50,297 bases of DNA from Actinomycetes bacterium (GCA_021786095.1 JAJYNX010000103.1:1-50297), one strand, 5' to 3'. Counted from the first letter of the stretch, positions 1 through 8,783 are shown. Translations and numbers: made by a program. Notes: generated from the letters alone by a model not told the origin.

Positions 1-191
1 GTTGGGGCAGCCCGGGTTGTGGACGCTGGTACTGGTTGGTCGTCACCGAACTCGTCCTCCTTCCTCCAGACTGGCACTCGTCTCCCCCCCAAGACTGGCA
101 CCGACGGAGGGGATTCGCCCTACGGGTCGACCCCGAGATTCCAATGGCCCTCTCAGGGTTTTCCCCCACGCGGCACGCTCGTTCCCGGCCG
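1..191. other. Leading intergenic stretch, no gene supported
   Basis: Short open frames exist on both strands here, but their translations are proline/arginine-rich with no recognisable motif and look like the byproduct of high GC. The end of any upstream gene lies outside the window. The last bases lead into the promoter of the PspC gene. Confidence 0.5.
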
Positions 192-197
192 TAGGTT
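192..197 (+). promoter_or_regulatory. -10 box TAGGTT of leaderless PspC gene
   Basis: TAGGTT is followed by exactly six bases (GGGCCC) and then the GTG start at 204. With a usual 6-7 base distance from -10 to the transcription start, the mRNA would begin at the start codon. No Shine-Dalgarno sequence is visible. Confidence 0.55.
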
Positions 198-203
198 GGG
201 CCC

Positions 204-1169
204 GTGACCAGCGCTCCGCAGCCCTCAACCCTCAATGAGACAGACGGGTCACCGCCGCGGCGCCTGGTGCGCGGCGTGAAAGGCGCACTTGTTGCCGGGG
301 TGGCACGGGGCGTGGCGGACCGCTTCGACGTCGACGCCAACATCGTGCGGGTCATCTTCGTCGTCCTGACGCTCTTCTGGGGTCTCGGTGCGGCGATCTA
401 CCTCATTTTGTGGGTCGTCCTACCCCGAGCCGGGGGTGAGGAAGCGGGTTCTGACCGCTCCGACCGCCCCCCGATGTCCACTTCGCACCGTCTGAGTACG
501 GCACTGTCCCTAGGGGCGCTCGTCGCGCTGGTGATGCTCGTCGCGGTGGCCACGGGGAGGAGCTACTCCCACCTGGCGCCGAATCTCGCGTTGGTGTGGC
601 TGGTCTTCCTGGTGGCGCTGGCGGCGGTGGCCACGCGCACCGCGGCCCGACGCCTCACGCTTCGCCGACTCGTCGCGGTGGTCGTTCTCGCCGGTCTGAG
701 CGTCCTGATTCTGGCGGTGGGGGCGCTGACGGCGTTCGTCGCCTCGACGGGGGTCCCGATGGCCGGTGGCAACGGGGTGCACGTGTGGCAGCCCACCACC
801 CTGCGCGTTGTGCGCCACCGCTACCTGACGAACATCGGCGCGGGCACCGTCGACCTGTCGGAGGTGTCCTTCGGGCCGGGCGACGTCGTCGTCAGCGCCT
901 CGGTTGCGGTGGGGACGCTACGCGTGGTGCTGCCGCGCGACGCCGTGGTGAGCGTGACCCCGCACGTGGGCGTCGGGACGGTTCACTACTTTCAGGGTTC
1001 CCTCGAGGTCGGTTCGTTCGACCCACAGCCCCCGGGTAGGTCCCCGACAGCCGGGGATCGGCCCGCGCACCTGACGATCAACGCTTCGGTGGGAGTCGGA
1101 TCCATCGACATCGTGCGCGCTGGTGCGGGCTCGACGTTCGGGTTGACCTCGTGGCGCCAGGGGAGGTAG
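204..1169 (+). CDS. PspC-domain membrane protein with LiaF-like C-terminus
   Basis: Predicted envelope-stress or cell-wall sensor of 321 aa. Residues about 18-78 form a PspC domain (RLVRGVKGALVAGVARGVAD, then a hydrophobic helix ending ILWVVLPRAG). Further membrane segments lie near 99-117, 125-143 and 156-180. Residues about 205-310 are beta-rich, with repeated 'VAVGTLRVVLP', 'VGVGTVHY' and 'VGVGSIDIV' units as in the LiaF/DUF2154 C-terminal domain. Start GTG 204 is chosen because of the TAGGTT box six bases upstream. It ends three bases before an ABC ATPase gene, so it is probably co-transcribed with the exporter and may report membrane state to it (inference). LiaF-like proteins elsewhere repress LiaRS-type kinases; no such kinase is adjacent. 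Confidence 0.8.
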   Translation: MTSAPQPSTLNETDGSPPRRLVRGVKGALVAGVARGVADRFDVDANIVRVIFVVLTLFWGLGAAIYLILWVVLPRAGGEEAGSDRSDRPPMSTSHRLSTALSLGALVALVMLVAVATGRSYSHLAPNLALVWLVFLVALAAVATRTAARRLTLRRLVAVVVLAGLSVLILAVGALTAFVASTGVPMAGGNGVHVWQPTTLRVVRHRYLTNIGAGTVDLSEVSFGPGDVVVSASVAVGTLRVVLPRDAVVSVTPHVGVGTVHYFQGSLEVGSFDPQPPGRSPTAGDRPAHLTINASVGVGSIDIVRAGAGSTFGLTSWRQGR

Positions 1170-1172
1170 GAC

Positions 1173-1901
1173 GTGAGTTTCCTGGAGATGCGCAACGTCT
1201 CGAAGGTCTATGGGACCGGTCCTACGGAGGTCCGCGCCCTGGTCGGTGTCGACCTGGAGGTGGATCGGGGCACGCTGGTCGCGGTCATGGGCCCGAGCGG
1301 CTCGGGCAAGTCGACTCTGCTCACCATCGCGGGGAGCCTCGAGGAGCCGACCGAGGGCGAGGTGGTCATCGACGGGGAGCCCCTTTCAGCGATGTCGCGC
1401 GACGACCGGGCTCGCCTGCGACGGCGCACGGTCGGGTACGTGTTCCAGGACTTCAACCTGCTGCCCGGTCTCACTGCAGTCGAGAACGTCACGCTGCCGC
1501 TGGAGCTCGACGGCGTCGCGGCCCATCGCGCGCGTGGCGTGGGGATGGCGGCCCTCGAGGAGCTCGGTCTGGCGCAGCGCGCGACACGCTTCCCCGACGA
1601 GCTCTCGGGCGGCGAGCGCCAGCGGGTGGCCATTGCGCGCGCGGTCGTCGGCCATCGCCAGCTGCTGCTCGCCGACGAGCCGTCGGGCGCCCTGGACTCG
1701 GTGAACGGCGAGGCGGTCATGGAGATGATCGTGGCCGCGTGTCACCGCGGCGTCGCGGCCGTCGTCGTGACCCACGACGCGAAGTTGGCCGCCTGGGCCG
1801 ATCGCGTGGTTCTCCTGCGCGACGGCCGCGTGGTGGATCAGACGGAGCCGTCGAGTCGGGAATCGGGGCCCGGACCCCACCCGCCGGTGTCGACCGAGTG
1901 A
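1173..1901 (+). CDS. ABC transporter ATP-binding protein (MacB/LolD type)
   Basis: Cytoplasmic ATPase of 242 aa. Walker A GPSGSGKST at about 40-48, a Q-loop in GYVFQDFNLLPG, signature LSGGERQR near 143 and Walker B LLLADEPSGALDS near 165 are all intact. The sequence resembles the LolD/MacB/FtsE class that pairs with FtsX-like permeases. The GTG start at 1173 lies three bases after the PspC stop, with GGGAGG upstream as ribosome site. The stop overlaps the permease start in a TGATG arrangement, implying translational coupling. Such pairs export lipids, peptides or drugs, or act as mechanotransmitters; the substrate cannot be told from sequence. Confidence 0.9.
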   Translation: MSFLEMRNVSKVYGTGPTEVRALVGVDLEVDRGTLVAVMGPSGSGKSTLLTIAGSLEEPTEGEVVIDGEPLSAMSRDDRARLRRRTVGYVFQDFNLLPGLTAVENVTLPLELDGVAAHRARGVGMAALEELGLAQRATRFPDELSGGERQRVAIARAVVGHRQLLLADEPSGALDSVNGEAVMEMIVAACHRGVAAVVVTHDAKLAAWADRVVLLRDGRVVDQTEPSSRESGPGPHPPVSTE

Positions 1902-4396
1902 TGAGCGACCCCCTCGACACGGTGGCCGATCGGCCGGCCCACGGCGGACTGCCCGCCCGACGAGCGATGATGCGATGGGCCTGGCGGCTGCTGCGCCGCG
2001 AGTGGCGCCAGCAGGCACTGGTGCTGGCACTGATCGTCGCGGCCGTCGCGACGACGACGGTCGGCGTGGGCGTCTCGACGAACACGCCACTGTCGCCCTA
2101 CGTCGGTTTCGGCACCGCGCACGACCTCGCCACGTTTGCCGGCGTGAGCTCGTCGGAGACGTCGGCGATCTCACGGTGGCACGAGCGATTCGGGCCCGTC
2201 GACGTCATCGAGAACCAGACCGTCTCGATTCCCGGCTCCATCGAGACCTTCGATCTTCGCTCCCAGAACGCGCGCGGCCCCTACGGCCAGTCCTTGCTCG
2301 CCCTGGTGTCGGGTCGCTATCCGACCAGCGCGCACCAGGTGGCTCTCACGTCGGGTGTCGCGACGTCGTTGGGCCTCGCGCTGGGCGACGTCTGGCGCGA
2401 GGGTGGTGTCGCTCGCCGCGTGGTCGGCATCGTCGAGAACCCCCGCGATCTCCTCGATGAGTTCGCGCTGGTCATCCCCGGTCAGGTGACCCAGCCCACC
2501 CAGGTCACGGTCCTCTTCGATGCTCCCGGCGTCGCCCCGAGCACGCTCGGCTCGAACGTCATCACGCCCGAGTCGGTGGCGCAGAGCAACCCCGTGAACC
2601 CCGAGACGATCTCCATCGCGCTCGTGACGCTCGCCATGCTCCTGATCGCCCTCGTGGCCGTGGCGGGCTTCACGGTGGTGGCCCAGCGGCGTCTGCGCTC
2701 GATTGGGATGCTGGAGGCCACTGGTGCCACCGACGCGAACATTCGACTCGTGGTGCGCGCCAACGGTGCGCTGGTGGGCGTCGTCGGTGCGCTGGTGGGC
2801 TTCGTCGTGGGATTCGCGGCCTGGCTCGCCTATCGACCGAGCCTCGAGACTAGTGCCCATCACGTGATCGGCGTCTTGCAGCTGCCGTGGGTCGTCATCA
2901 TCGTTGCCATGGCACTCGCGGTCGTCGCGGCCTATTTTGCCGCCACGAGACCGGCGAAGGCCCTGACGCGAATCTCCGTCGTCGCCGCGTTGTCGGGTCG
3001 TCCGGCGACGCCGAGGAGAGTTCGACGCACGCTCCTGCCGGGGGTGGTCGTCGCGGTGGTGGCGTTCGTCCTCCTCGGCGCCGCCGGCGCGAGCGGCGGC
3101 AATGGTGCGGGAGTGCTGGAGTTGGCCCTCGGCTTCGTCGCCCTGACCGTGTCAGTCGTGCTGTGGGCCCCGTTCTCCCTCACGGCGCTCAGTCGAGTGA
3201 CCCGGCGCGGTCCACTCGCCGTGCGAATGGCGACGCGCGACCTCGCCCGTTATCGCGCTCGTTCGGGGTCGGCGCTCGCGGCGATCAGCCTGGGTGTGCT
3301 CATCGCGGTGGTCGTCGTGGTGGCGTCGGCGGCGCGTTTCGGCAACGTCCTCGACTGGGCGGGGCCGAACCTGTCGCCGACGCAACTGATCATCTACACC
3401 CCGATCGGACCCTACGGGCCCGGTCCGGGCAACGCCAACGCGTCCCCGCCGACGTTCAATCTGGCGGCGATGGACCACGACGCGCACGTGATCGCCACGT
3501 CACTCGGAACTCGCGACATCGTTCAACTCGAGACGACCAGTGCGACTCTGCAGCACGCCGCCGCGGGGCGCAGCTACTCCGGCCCCCTCTACGTCGCCAC
3601 GCCGCAGTTGCTAAGGGCGTTCGCCATCCCGACGTCGTCGTTCAGTCCTACGGCCGACATCCTGTCGATGCGGCCCGGGTTCTCGTCGCTCACGGCGATG
3701 CAGTTGGTGTACGGCAACTACTTCGACCACGCGGGCCGTTCCGCCGCGAACCACTTCGTCTGCCCCACGAGCGACTGTCTCGCCAACCCGACGATTCAGG
3801 AGGTCACCGGGCTGCCGTCTGGGACGTCCGCCCCGAACACCGTCATCACCGAGTACGCGGTACACCACCTGGGATTGACCACCCTGGTGTCAGGCTGGTT
3901 GGTCCAGACCGCGCGGCCACTCGGCGCCCTGCAGATCACCGATGCGCGCAGCACCGCGGCGGCGGCGGGGATGAGCATCGAGACCAAGTCGAGCATGCCG
4001 ACGTCGGCGTCGATCATCGACTGGGCCACCCTCGTAGGCATCCTTCTCGCCCTGGGCATCCTCGCCATGTCGATCGGCCTGGTGCGAAGCGAGGCGGTCA
4101 GTGATCTGCGCATCCTCACCGCCGCTGGCGCGAGCAGCGTTCTGCGCCGGAACCTGACGGCGGTGACGGCGGGAGCGTTGGCGGCCCTCGGGGCCGTGGT
4201 GGGGACGGTCGCGGGCTACGTGGCCCTGATCGCCTTCTTTCGGACGAACACCCTCGACGGTCTCTCTGCGCTCGCCCACGTCCCTGTCCTGAACCTCCTC
4301 CTGCTCCTCCTCGCGATGCCCGCCGGTGCCACGGTCGGAGGGTGGCTGCTGGCGGGACGAGAGCCCGCGGCGTTCGCCCGTCAACCGCTCGAGTGA
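1901..4396 (+). CDS. FtsX-like ABC transporter permease, two-module
   Basis: Membrane permease partner of the preceding ATPase, 831 aa when started at ATG 1901, which overlaps the ATPase stop (TGATG). An N-terminal transmembrane helix (about residues 34-56) is followed by a large extracytoplasmic domain. A three-helix FtsX module begins near residue 235 (ISIALVTLAMLLIALVAVAG), then a second extracytoplasmic domain, and a last FtsX module near 705-825 (ATLVGILLALGILAMSIGLV). This is the duplicated FtsX/MacB-like layout of Gram-positive exporters. The open frame extends upstream to 1151, but that part reads through the ATPase in another frame and is not coding. Two GC hairpins follow the stop. 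Confidence 0.85.
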   Translation: MSDPLDTVADRPAHGGLPARRAMMRWAWRLLRREWRQQALVLALIVAAVATTTVGVGVSTNTPLSPYVGFGTAHDLATFAGVSSSETSAISRWHERFGPVDVIENQTVSIPGSIETFDLRSQNARGPYGQSLLALVSGRYPTSAHQVALTSGVATSLGLALGDVWREGGVARRVVGIVENPRDLLDEFALVIPGQVTQPTQVTVLFDAPGVAPSTLGSNVITPESVAQSNPVNPETISIALVTLAMLLIALVAVAGFTVVAQRRLRSIGMLEATGATDANIRLVVRANGALVGVVGALVGFVVGFAAWLAYRPSLETSAHHVIGVLQLPWVVIIVAMALAVVAAYFAATRPAKALTRISVVAALSGRPATPRRVRRTLLPGVVVAVVAFVLLGAAGASGGNGAGVLELALGFVALTVSVVLWAPFSLTALSRVTRRGPLAVRMATRDLARYRARSGSALAAISLGVLIAVVVVVASAARFGNVLDWAGPNLSPTQLIIYTPIGPYGPGPGNANASPPTFNLAAMDHDAHVIATSLGTRDIVQLETTSATLQHAAAGRSYSGPLYVATPQLLRAFAIPTSSFSPTADILSMRPGFSSLTAMQLVYGNYFDHAGRSAANHFVCPTSDCLANPTIQEVTGLPSGTSAPNTVITEYAVHHLGLTTLVSGWLVQTARPLGALQITDARSTAAAAGMSIETKSSMPTSASIIDWATLVGILLALGILAMSIGLVRSEAVSDLRILTAAGASSVLRRNLTAVTAGALAALGAVVGTVAGYVALIAFFRTNTLDGLSALAHVPVLNLLLLLLAMPAGATVGGWLLAGREPAAFARQPLE

Positions 4397-4397
4397 C

Positions 4398-4418
4398 GCC
4401 GCCGTGGTGTCCGGCGGC
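4398..4418 (+). terminator. GC hairpin directly after the ABC permease stop
   Basis: Perfect 7-bp stem GCCGCCG / CGGCGGC with a 7-base loop, starting two bases after the TGA at 4394-4396. There is no U-run, as is common for actinobacterial terminators. Confidence 0.5.
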
Positions 4419-4426
4419 GGGCTCGC

Positions 4427-4444
4427 GCCGTCGGGGGCGACGGC
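4427..4444 (+). terminator. Second GC hairpin in tandem
   Basis: Perfect 7-bp stem GCCGTCG / CGACGGC around a GGGG loop, following the first hairpin by eight bases. The tandem arrangement supports a terminator role. Confidence 0.45.
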
Positions 4445-4486
4445 ACGCGCGCGACGCGGCGTCACGACGATGATCCGTCGATCGAC

Positions 4487-4503
4487 CTACTCGAGAGTAG
4501 GGT
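4487..4503 (+). promoter_or_regulatory. Inverted repeat overlapping a TAGGGT -10 box
   Basis: CTACTC-GA-GAGTAG (4487-4500) is a perfect 6+6 inverted repeat whose right arm overlaps TAGGGT (4498-4503). It lies about 90 bases upstream of the carboxyltransferase gene and could be a promoter with an operator. This is inference from the sequence only. Confidence 0.35.
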
Positions 4504-4596
4504 GTCCACGCGCCGCGCCGCGCACGGGCTCGAGCGCTCGACGGCCGGGGTCCCCGGCGGTGGGTCGCGGGGGCAGTCGTGCCATACTGGACTTCC

Positions 4597-6435
4597 ATGG
4601 CTGACCCCACTACCCTCGGACAGTCCTCCGACGACGACTTCGACTTGCGATTCTTCGGTGAGGGCTTTCCCGCGGGGCTGCCGACCTTCGCCGAGGACGT
4701 CGAGCCGCACCTGCGCAATCGGCGCCACGTCAACAGCCCGACCCAGTTGCTCGAGTTGCAGACGCTGATGGAGTTCAAGGCGAGCCACGGGCGCTGGCGC
4801 ATCGCGCGCGACCTCGTGGGAATGGTTCGCCGGGGTCACGGCACCGAGCTCGACGAGTCCTACCAGGACAAGTTGCACCGCGAGACGAAGCGGGGCAAGT
4901 CGGAGTCCTCGACCTACGGCACGGCCACGGTGCGGGGCCGGCCGGTCGTGCTCTACGCGATGAACTGGGACTTCTTCGCCGGTTCGCTGGGCGTGGTCTC
5001 GGGCGAGAAGTTTCAGGCCGCGGCGGACCTGGCGATCGCCAAGCGGCTGCCGTTCATCACGGTGTACGCCTCCAGTGGCGTGCGCCAGCACGAGAACTTC
5101 GCGGGCCTGACCCAGATGACCCGGATGGTCGAGGCGATTCGCTTCTACAAGGAGAAGGTCAACCTCCCGCAGGTTGCCGTGCTGCTCGGCAACGTCTGGG
5201 GCGGCGTATCGGCGAGTGCGGTGCCCAACGCGGACCTGATCCTCGCGACGTCGGGCACCAACTTCGGCTTCGCGGGTCCCAACGTCATCGAGGCCTTCGA
5301 GGGGGCCAGCGTCCCCGTCGACTCCCAGAGCGCCGAGGCGAACCTGTTGGATCGCAACATCGACGTCGTGCTGTCCGACGTCGACGAGGTGGTCTGGTAC
5401 CTGGGTGAGCTGCTCGCGGCGACCGCGCGCCCGGCCAAGGGGCAGGAGTTGACGGCCGAGACCCTGCCAATGATCCGCAACGTGAGTGTCGAGGGGCAGC
5501 GGCGCGTGTTCACGTTCGGTCCTGACGGCATCCACGGTCCGCGCTTCAGCGAGGTCGCGGGGTCGCGCTCCGTGGAGCCGCCGCCGTCGCGCGTCGAGCG
5601 CACGACGGATCTGGCCGACGCGCTCATGAACCAGTACCAGGACCTGATGTCCGACGCCAACCGGCTCGACCTCGAGTTCATCATCCGCTACGGCTTCACC
5701 AACGCGATCGCCGTGTACAACAGCATCCACGAGGACGACGTGCGCCGCTACCCGGCGATCGTGGGCGCCTTCGCCAAGGTCAAGGAGCAGCCCTTCGTCG
5801 TCGTGGGCACCCAGCCGTCGTACCAACGTCTCGGCGAGCACGTCATCAAGCGGCCCGCGAACCCTGGCCCCGAGGACTTCGCCTTCATGGAGCGCATCTT
5901 GGACATGGGCGAGCGTCTCGGGCTGCCGGCGCTGTTCGTGACCGACACGTTGGGCGCCAAGCCGACTCTCGAGAGCGAGCGTCGGGGACAGTCGCGCGCG
6001 ATCGCGCAGTCGATCCTGAGCGGGATCAGCTATCGCTACCCGGTTCTGTCTCTGGTCACCGGCGCGCTCGGCAGTGGTGGGGGGCTCGCGACGACGCCGA
6101 TGGCCGATCACGTCATGATGCTGGAGAAGGCGATGGCCTACGTGGCCGAGCCGCGATCCGCTGCGTCGATCCTCTACCGCACGGCGAACCCGTCGCGCGA
6201 GCAGATCCGCACGACGCTCGCGACAATGCGATCGACGGCCAAGGACCAGCTCGAACTGGGCCTCATCGACGAGGTGATCCCCGAGGATGTGAATCCCTTT
6301 ACCACCGTGGAGAGCGTGAGCCGTTCGATCATGAGGGCCTACATCGAGCTCGCGGGACTCTCCGATCGCCGACTCGCGGCGCGGCGCCGCGAGCGGATCC
6401 GTTCGCTGCGCGCGTTCGAGATCATCCAGGAGTGA
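4597..6435 (+). CDS. Fused AccD-AccA-like acyl-CoA carboxyltransferase
   Basis: Predicted carboxyltransferase moving carboxybiotin CO2 to an acyl-CoA; 612 aa from ATG 4597 (GTG 4579 is an alternative with GGGGGCAG upstream). Residues about 100-270 match the AccD beta fold: GSLGVVSGEKFQAAADLA, a crotonase-like core, GGVSAS and NFGFAGPNVIE. Residues about 385-560 match AccA: FAFMERILDMGERLGLPALF, DTLGAKPTLESERRGQS and GSGGG. The AccD zinc-finger cysteines are absent and the usual DTPGA motif reads DTLGA, so it is a divergent beta-alpha fusion. No biotin carboxylase or BCCP gene is close, so partners must be encoded elsewhere. It could equally serve propionyl-CoA or another acyl-CoA. A CATACT box eight bases before ATG 4597 supports that start weakly. 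Confidence 0.8.
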   Translation: MADPTTLGQSSDDDFDLRFFGEGFPAGLPTFAEDVEPHLRNRRHVNSPTQLLELQTLMEFKASHGRWRIARDLVGMVRRGHGTELDESYQDKLHRETKRGKSESSTYGTATVRGRPVVLYAMNWDFFAGSLGVVSGEKFQAAADLAIAKRLPFITVYASSGVRQHENFAGLTQMTRMVEAIRFYKEKVNLPQVAVLLGNVWGGVSASAVPNADLILATSGTNFGFAGPNVIEAFEGASVPVDSQSAEANLLDRNIDVVLSDVDEVVWYLGELLAATARPAKGQELTAETLPMIRNVSVEGQRRVFTFGPDGIHGPRFSEVAGSRSVEPPPSRVERTTDLADALMNQYQDLMSDANRLDLEFIIRYGFTNAIAVYNSIHEDDVRRYPAIVGAFAKVKEQPFVVVGTQPSYQRLGEHVIKRPANPGPEDFAFMERILDMGERLGLPALFVTDTLGAKPTLESERRGQSRAIAQSILSGISYRYPVLSLVTGALGSGGGLATTPMADHVMMLEKAMAYVAEPRSAASILYRTANPSREQIRTTLATMRSTAKDQLELGLIDEVIPEDVNPFTTVESVSRSIMRAYIELAGLSDRRLAARRRERIRSLRAFEIIQE

Positions 6436-6448
6436 GGACCCGCCCGCC

Positions 6449-6454
6449 TAGGGT
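6449..6454 (+). promoter_or_regulatory. TAGGGT box upstream of flippase-like gene
   Basis: TAGGGT lies only three bases before the GTG at 6458, closer than at other genes here. Either the transcript starts just inside the gene or the true start is slightly downstream. Confidence 0.3.
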
Positions 6455-6457
6455 GGG

Positions 6458-7504
6458 GTGATCGGAACCAGGGTCACGCGACGTCGACTGAGCGCGAGGG
6501 TGCGCCGGGCCGCCACGGTCGTCGTGGCCGGTGTGACGCTCTACGTCGTGCTGCCCGCGACGGTTCACGTGGTGGCCGCCTGGCCGCGCCTGGCGAGTCT
6601 GCAGCTCTGGTGGCTGGCCGTCGCCATCGCGTCACAGGTCGTGAGCTTCACCTGCACCCTCGCGCTGTTGCGCGTCGTGCTGCACCGGCCCAGTTGGTTC
6701 GCGGTCGTGACCGCCGGCCTCGCGGGCAACGCCGTGACGAACACGTTGCCCGGCGGCGACGCCGTCGGGGCCGGCGTGCAGTATCGGATGCTGTCACGCG
6801 CGGGCGTGCGGCCCGAGGAGGCGGCGGGGGGCCTCGCGGCGTCGGCCATCATCGGCGTGGCGGGACTGTTCATCCTGCCGGTCTTCGCGCTGCCCGCCAT
6901 CGTCGGGGGCAGCGTGAATTCGGGCCTGGAACACGCCGCGGTTCTCGGACTCGTGGGATTCGTCCTGATCGTGGGGCTGAGTGCGGTGCTGCTCGCCAGT
7001 GACCGGGCCCTGACACTCTTCGCGCGGGGCCTCCAGTGGCTCCTGCACCTCGTGCGACGTCGCTCCTCACGCGGTGACCTCGTCGCCCGCTCGTTGGCCC
7101 AGCGCGACGTGCTGCGCGCGGATCTCGGGCGAAGCTGGTGGCGCGCGGTTCTCCTGATCGGTGGGCGGATCGGCTTCGACTACGGGAGCCTGCTGGCGGC
7201 GTTGCGCGCGACGGGCGACCGGGCCAACCCGTCCCTGGTGCTGCTGGCCTACGCGGCGACGGCCGTGGTGGCTCTCGTGCCGCTCACCCCCGGCGGCCTC
7301 GGCATCGTCGAGGCCAGTCTGAGCGGGCTGCTGGTGCTCGCGGGTGTTCCCGCGGCCCGCGCGGTGCTGGCCACGCTGGCCTACCGCGTGGGCTCCTACT
7401 GGCTGCCCATCGGGGCGGGGGGCGTGGCCTACGCGTCGTTCCGACGGCGCTACGGACCAGTGGGCGAGGAGTCCGATTCCAACGACACGGCGTCGCCGAC
7501 GTGA
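6458..7504 (+). CDS. LPG-synthase transmembrane-region family protein (UPF0104)
   Basis: Integral membrane protein of 348 aa with about eight hydrophobic helices, of the family that forms the N-terminal flippase half of MprF and also occurs alone. Diagnostic stretches are AGNAVTNTLPGGDAVGAGVQ near residue 90 and VALVPLTPGGLGIVEASLSG near 270, the conserved LPGG...G and P-GGLG-E signatures. No catalytic DUF2156 domain is attached. It is the first of two such proteins here; the second starts at 32212. A lipid-moving role in the cytoplasmic membrane is inferred from the family. The 22-base gap from the carboxyltransferase with its own TAGGGT box suggests separate transcription. Confidence 0.8.
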   Translation: MIGTRVTRRRLSARVRRAATVVVAGVTLYVVLPATVHVVAAWPRLASLQLWWLAVAIASQVVSFTCTLALLRVVLHRPSWFAVVTAGLAGNAVTNTLPGGDAVGAGVQYRMLSRAGVRPEEAAGGLAASAIIGVAGLFILPVFALPAIVGGSVNSGLEHAAVLGLVGFVLIVGLSAVLLASDRALTLFARGLQWLLHLVRRRSSRGDLVARSLAQRDVLRADLGRSWWRAVLLIGGRIGFDYGSLLAALRATGDRANPSLVLLAYAATAVVALVPLTPGGLGIVEASLSGLLVLAGVPAARAVLATLAYRVGSYWLPIGAGGVAYASFRRRYGPVGEESDSNDTASPT

Positions 7505-7563
7505 CGAGGCACGTGCGGCGTCGGCACTAGCGTGAGCGCTCGGGGGAAGGAAGTGGGCGGGTC

Positions 7564-8718
7564 GTGAGCGAGGGCGAAGGCGAGATCGAGGACGAGATCA
7601 CCAGTGGTGACTCGCGCCGCGCGCGCCTGCTGCGCCGTGCGGACGCGAGCAATGTGCCACTGCGTACGATTCTGGTCACGGTCTTCACCGTGGCCGGTGT
7701 GTACCTGGCCGGGCTGGTGCTGTACCGGCTGCGCGATCTCCTGCTCCTGATGCTGGTGGGGGGCTTCCTCGCGCTCATCCTCAATCCGTTGGTCGTGGGG
7801 CTGCAGCGCCTCGGTATCGGGCGTCGGGGTCCGGCCGTGGCGATCGTCGGGGTGGCGACGCTCGGCGTGTTCGTCGGGCTGGCGTTCGGCTTCGGGTACC
7901 CGCTGGTCAACGCGCTGACCCACCTCTCCCAGACCCTGCCGAACTACGTGCGTCACGCCCAGCACGGGACCGGGTGGATCGGTCACCTGATCCGCCGCTA
8001 CCACGTCGAGACGTGGGTGTCGAAGAACTCCGCCAAGCTGATCTCACTGGCCCAGGGGCTCAGCAAGCCGGCTCTGGCCCTCGGCCGCGGCGCGGTCTCG
8101 GTGTTGCTGGCCATGCTGCTGATCTTCACCCTGGTGCTGCTGCTGCTGATCGAGGGCCCGGTGCTGCGCGCCGCGGTGCTGAACTGGGTGTCGCCCGAGC
8201 GGGCGCAGCGCCTGGTGCGCGTCAGCACGCAGGTCAGCCGTTCCGCGGCCGGCTACGTGCTGGGCAACCTGGTGACCTCGCTCATCGCCGGGACGGTCGT
8301 GTTCGTCACCCTGCTGGTCGTGAGCGTCCCGTTCGCTCTGCTGTGGGGGCTATGGGTGGCTTTGGTGGACTTCCTGCCCACGATCGGCGGCGCGCTAGCC
8401 GGGATCCCGACGGTGCTCTTCGCCTTCGGCCACTCCCTGACGGCCGGACTGGTGACCCTGGTGGTGTTCGTCGTCTACACCCAGTTGGAGAATCACGTCT
8501 TGAATCCCGTGATCATGAGCCGGACCGTGCGCCTGAACCCGCTGAGCGTGTTCGTCGCGGTGCTGATCGGAGCGGAGGTCGGCTCGTGGGTGGGGGGGCT
8601 CTTCGGTGGCTTTGTGGGCGTGCTGCTGGCGGTGCCACTCGCCGCAGCGCTCCAGGCCGTCCTGCACGAGGTCGGGGGCCCTTCGCCCGCGGCGCGCGAG
8701 TCGTCGCCAGGCTCGTAA
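7564..8718 (+). CDS. AI-2E family transporter (PerM/TqsA-like membrane protein)
   Basis: Membrane protein of 384 aa with about eight helices. Typical family features are the early double helix followed by NPLVVGLQRLGIGRR, a central amphipathic region (LPNYVRHAQHG), and the C-terminal DFLPTIGGALAGIPTVLFAF and YTQLENHVLNPVIM signatures. Family members have been linked to autoinducer-2 export, Na+/H+ antiport and general permease roles, so the substrate is open. The GTG start at 7564 has purine-rich GGAAGG and GGGCGG upstream, and a TAGCGT box sits at 7528-7533, giving a short leader. The charged N-terminus (SEGEGEIEDEITSGDSRR) is cytoplasmic. Confidence 0.85.
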   Translation: MSEGEGEIEDEITSGDSRRARLLRRADASNVPLRTILVTVFTVAGVYLAGLVLYRLRDLLLLMLVGGFLALILNPLVVGLQRLGIGRRGPAVAIVGVATLGVFVGLAFGFGYPLVNALTHLSQTLPNYVRHAQHGTGWIGHLIRRYHVETWVSKNSAKLISLAQGLSKPALALGRGAVSVLLAMLLIFTLVLLLLIEGPVLRAAVLNWVSPERAQRLVRVSTQVSRSAAGYVLGNLVTSLIAGTVVFVTLLVVSVPFALLWGLWVALVDFLPTIGGALAGIPTVLFAFGHSLTAGLVTLVVFVVYTQLENHVLNPVIMSRTVRLNPLSVFVAVLIGAEVGSWVGGLFGGFVGVLLAVPLAAALQAVLHEVGGPSPAARESSPGS

Positions 8719-8723
8719 CGGCT

Positions 8724-8737
8724 GGGACGTTTGTCCC
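8724..8737. promoter_or_regulatory. DosR/DevR-like palindrome
   Basis: GGGACGTTTGTCCC has perfect GGGAC and GTCCC half sites around four bases, like the core of the mycobacterial DosR box (GGGACTWWAGTCCC). It is centred about 53 bases upstream of the GTG at 8784, a normal activator position for a leaderless gene. The genes downstream are of types known in the DosR regulon. Binding itself is inference. Confidence 0.55.
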
Positions 8738-8771
8738 TAGTGGGGGCGCGTGGACGCCGCCGTCGCGGGTG

Positions 8772-8777
8772 TAGTGC
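8772..8777 (+). promoter_or_regulatory. Candidate -10 box TAGTGC
   Basis: Six bases before the GTG at 8784, the same spacing as the TANNNT boxes elsewhere, but the final T is a C. A weak -10 is usual at activator-dependent promoters and fits control by the palindrome upstream. Confidence 0.35.
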
Positions 8778-8783
8778 GGGGAC

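Noticed and set aside
4462-6111. Long minus-strand frame of 549 codons opposite the carboxyltransferase
   Set aside because: Arg/His-rich translation with no motif; antisense of a clearly conserved coding sequence in high-GC DNA.
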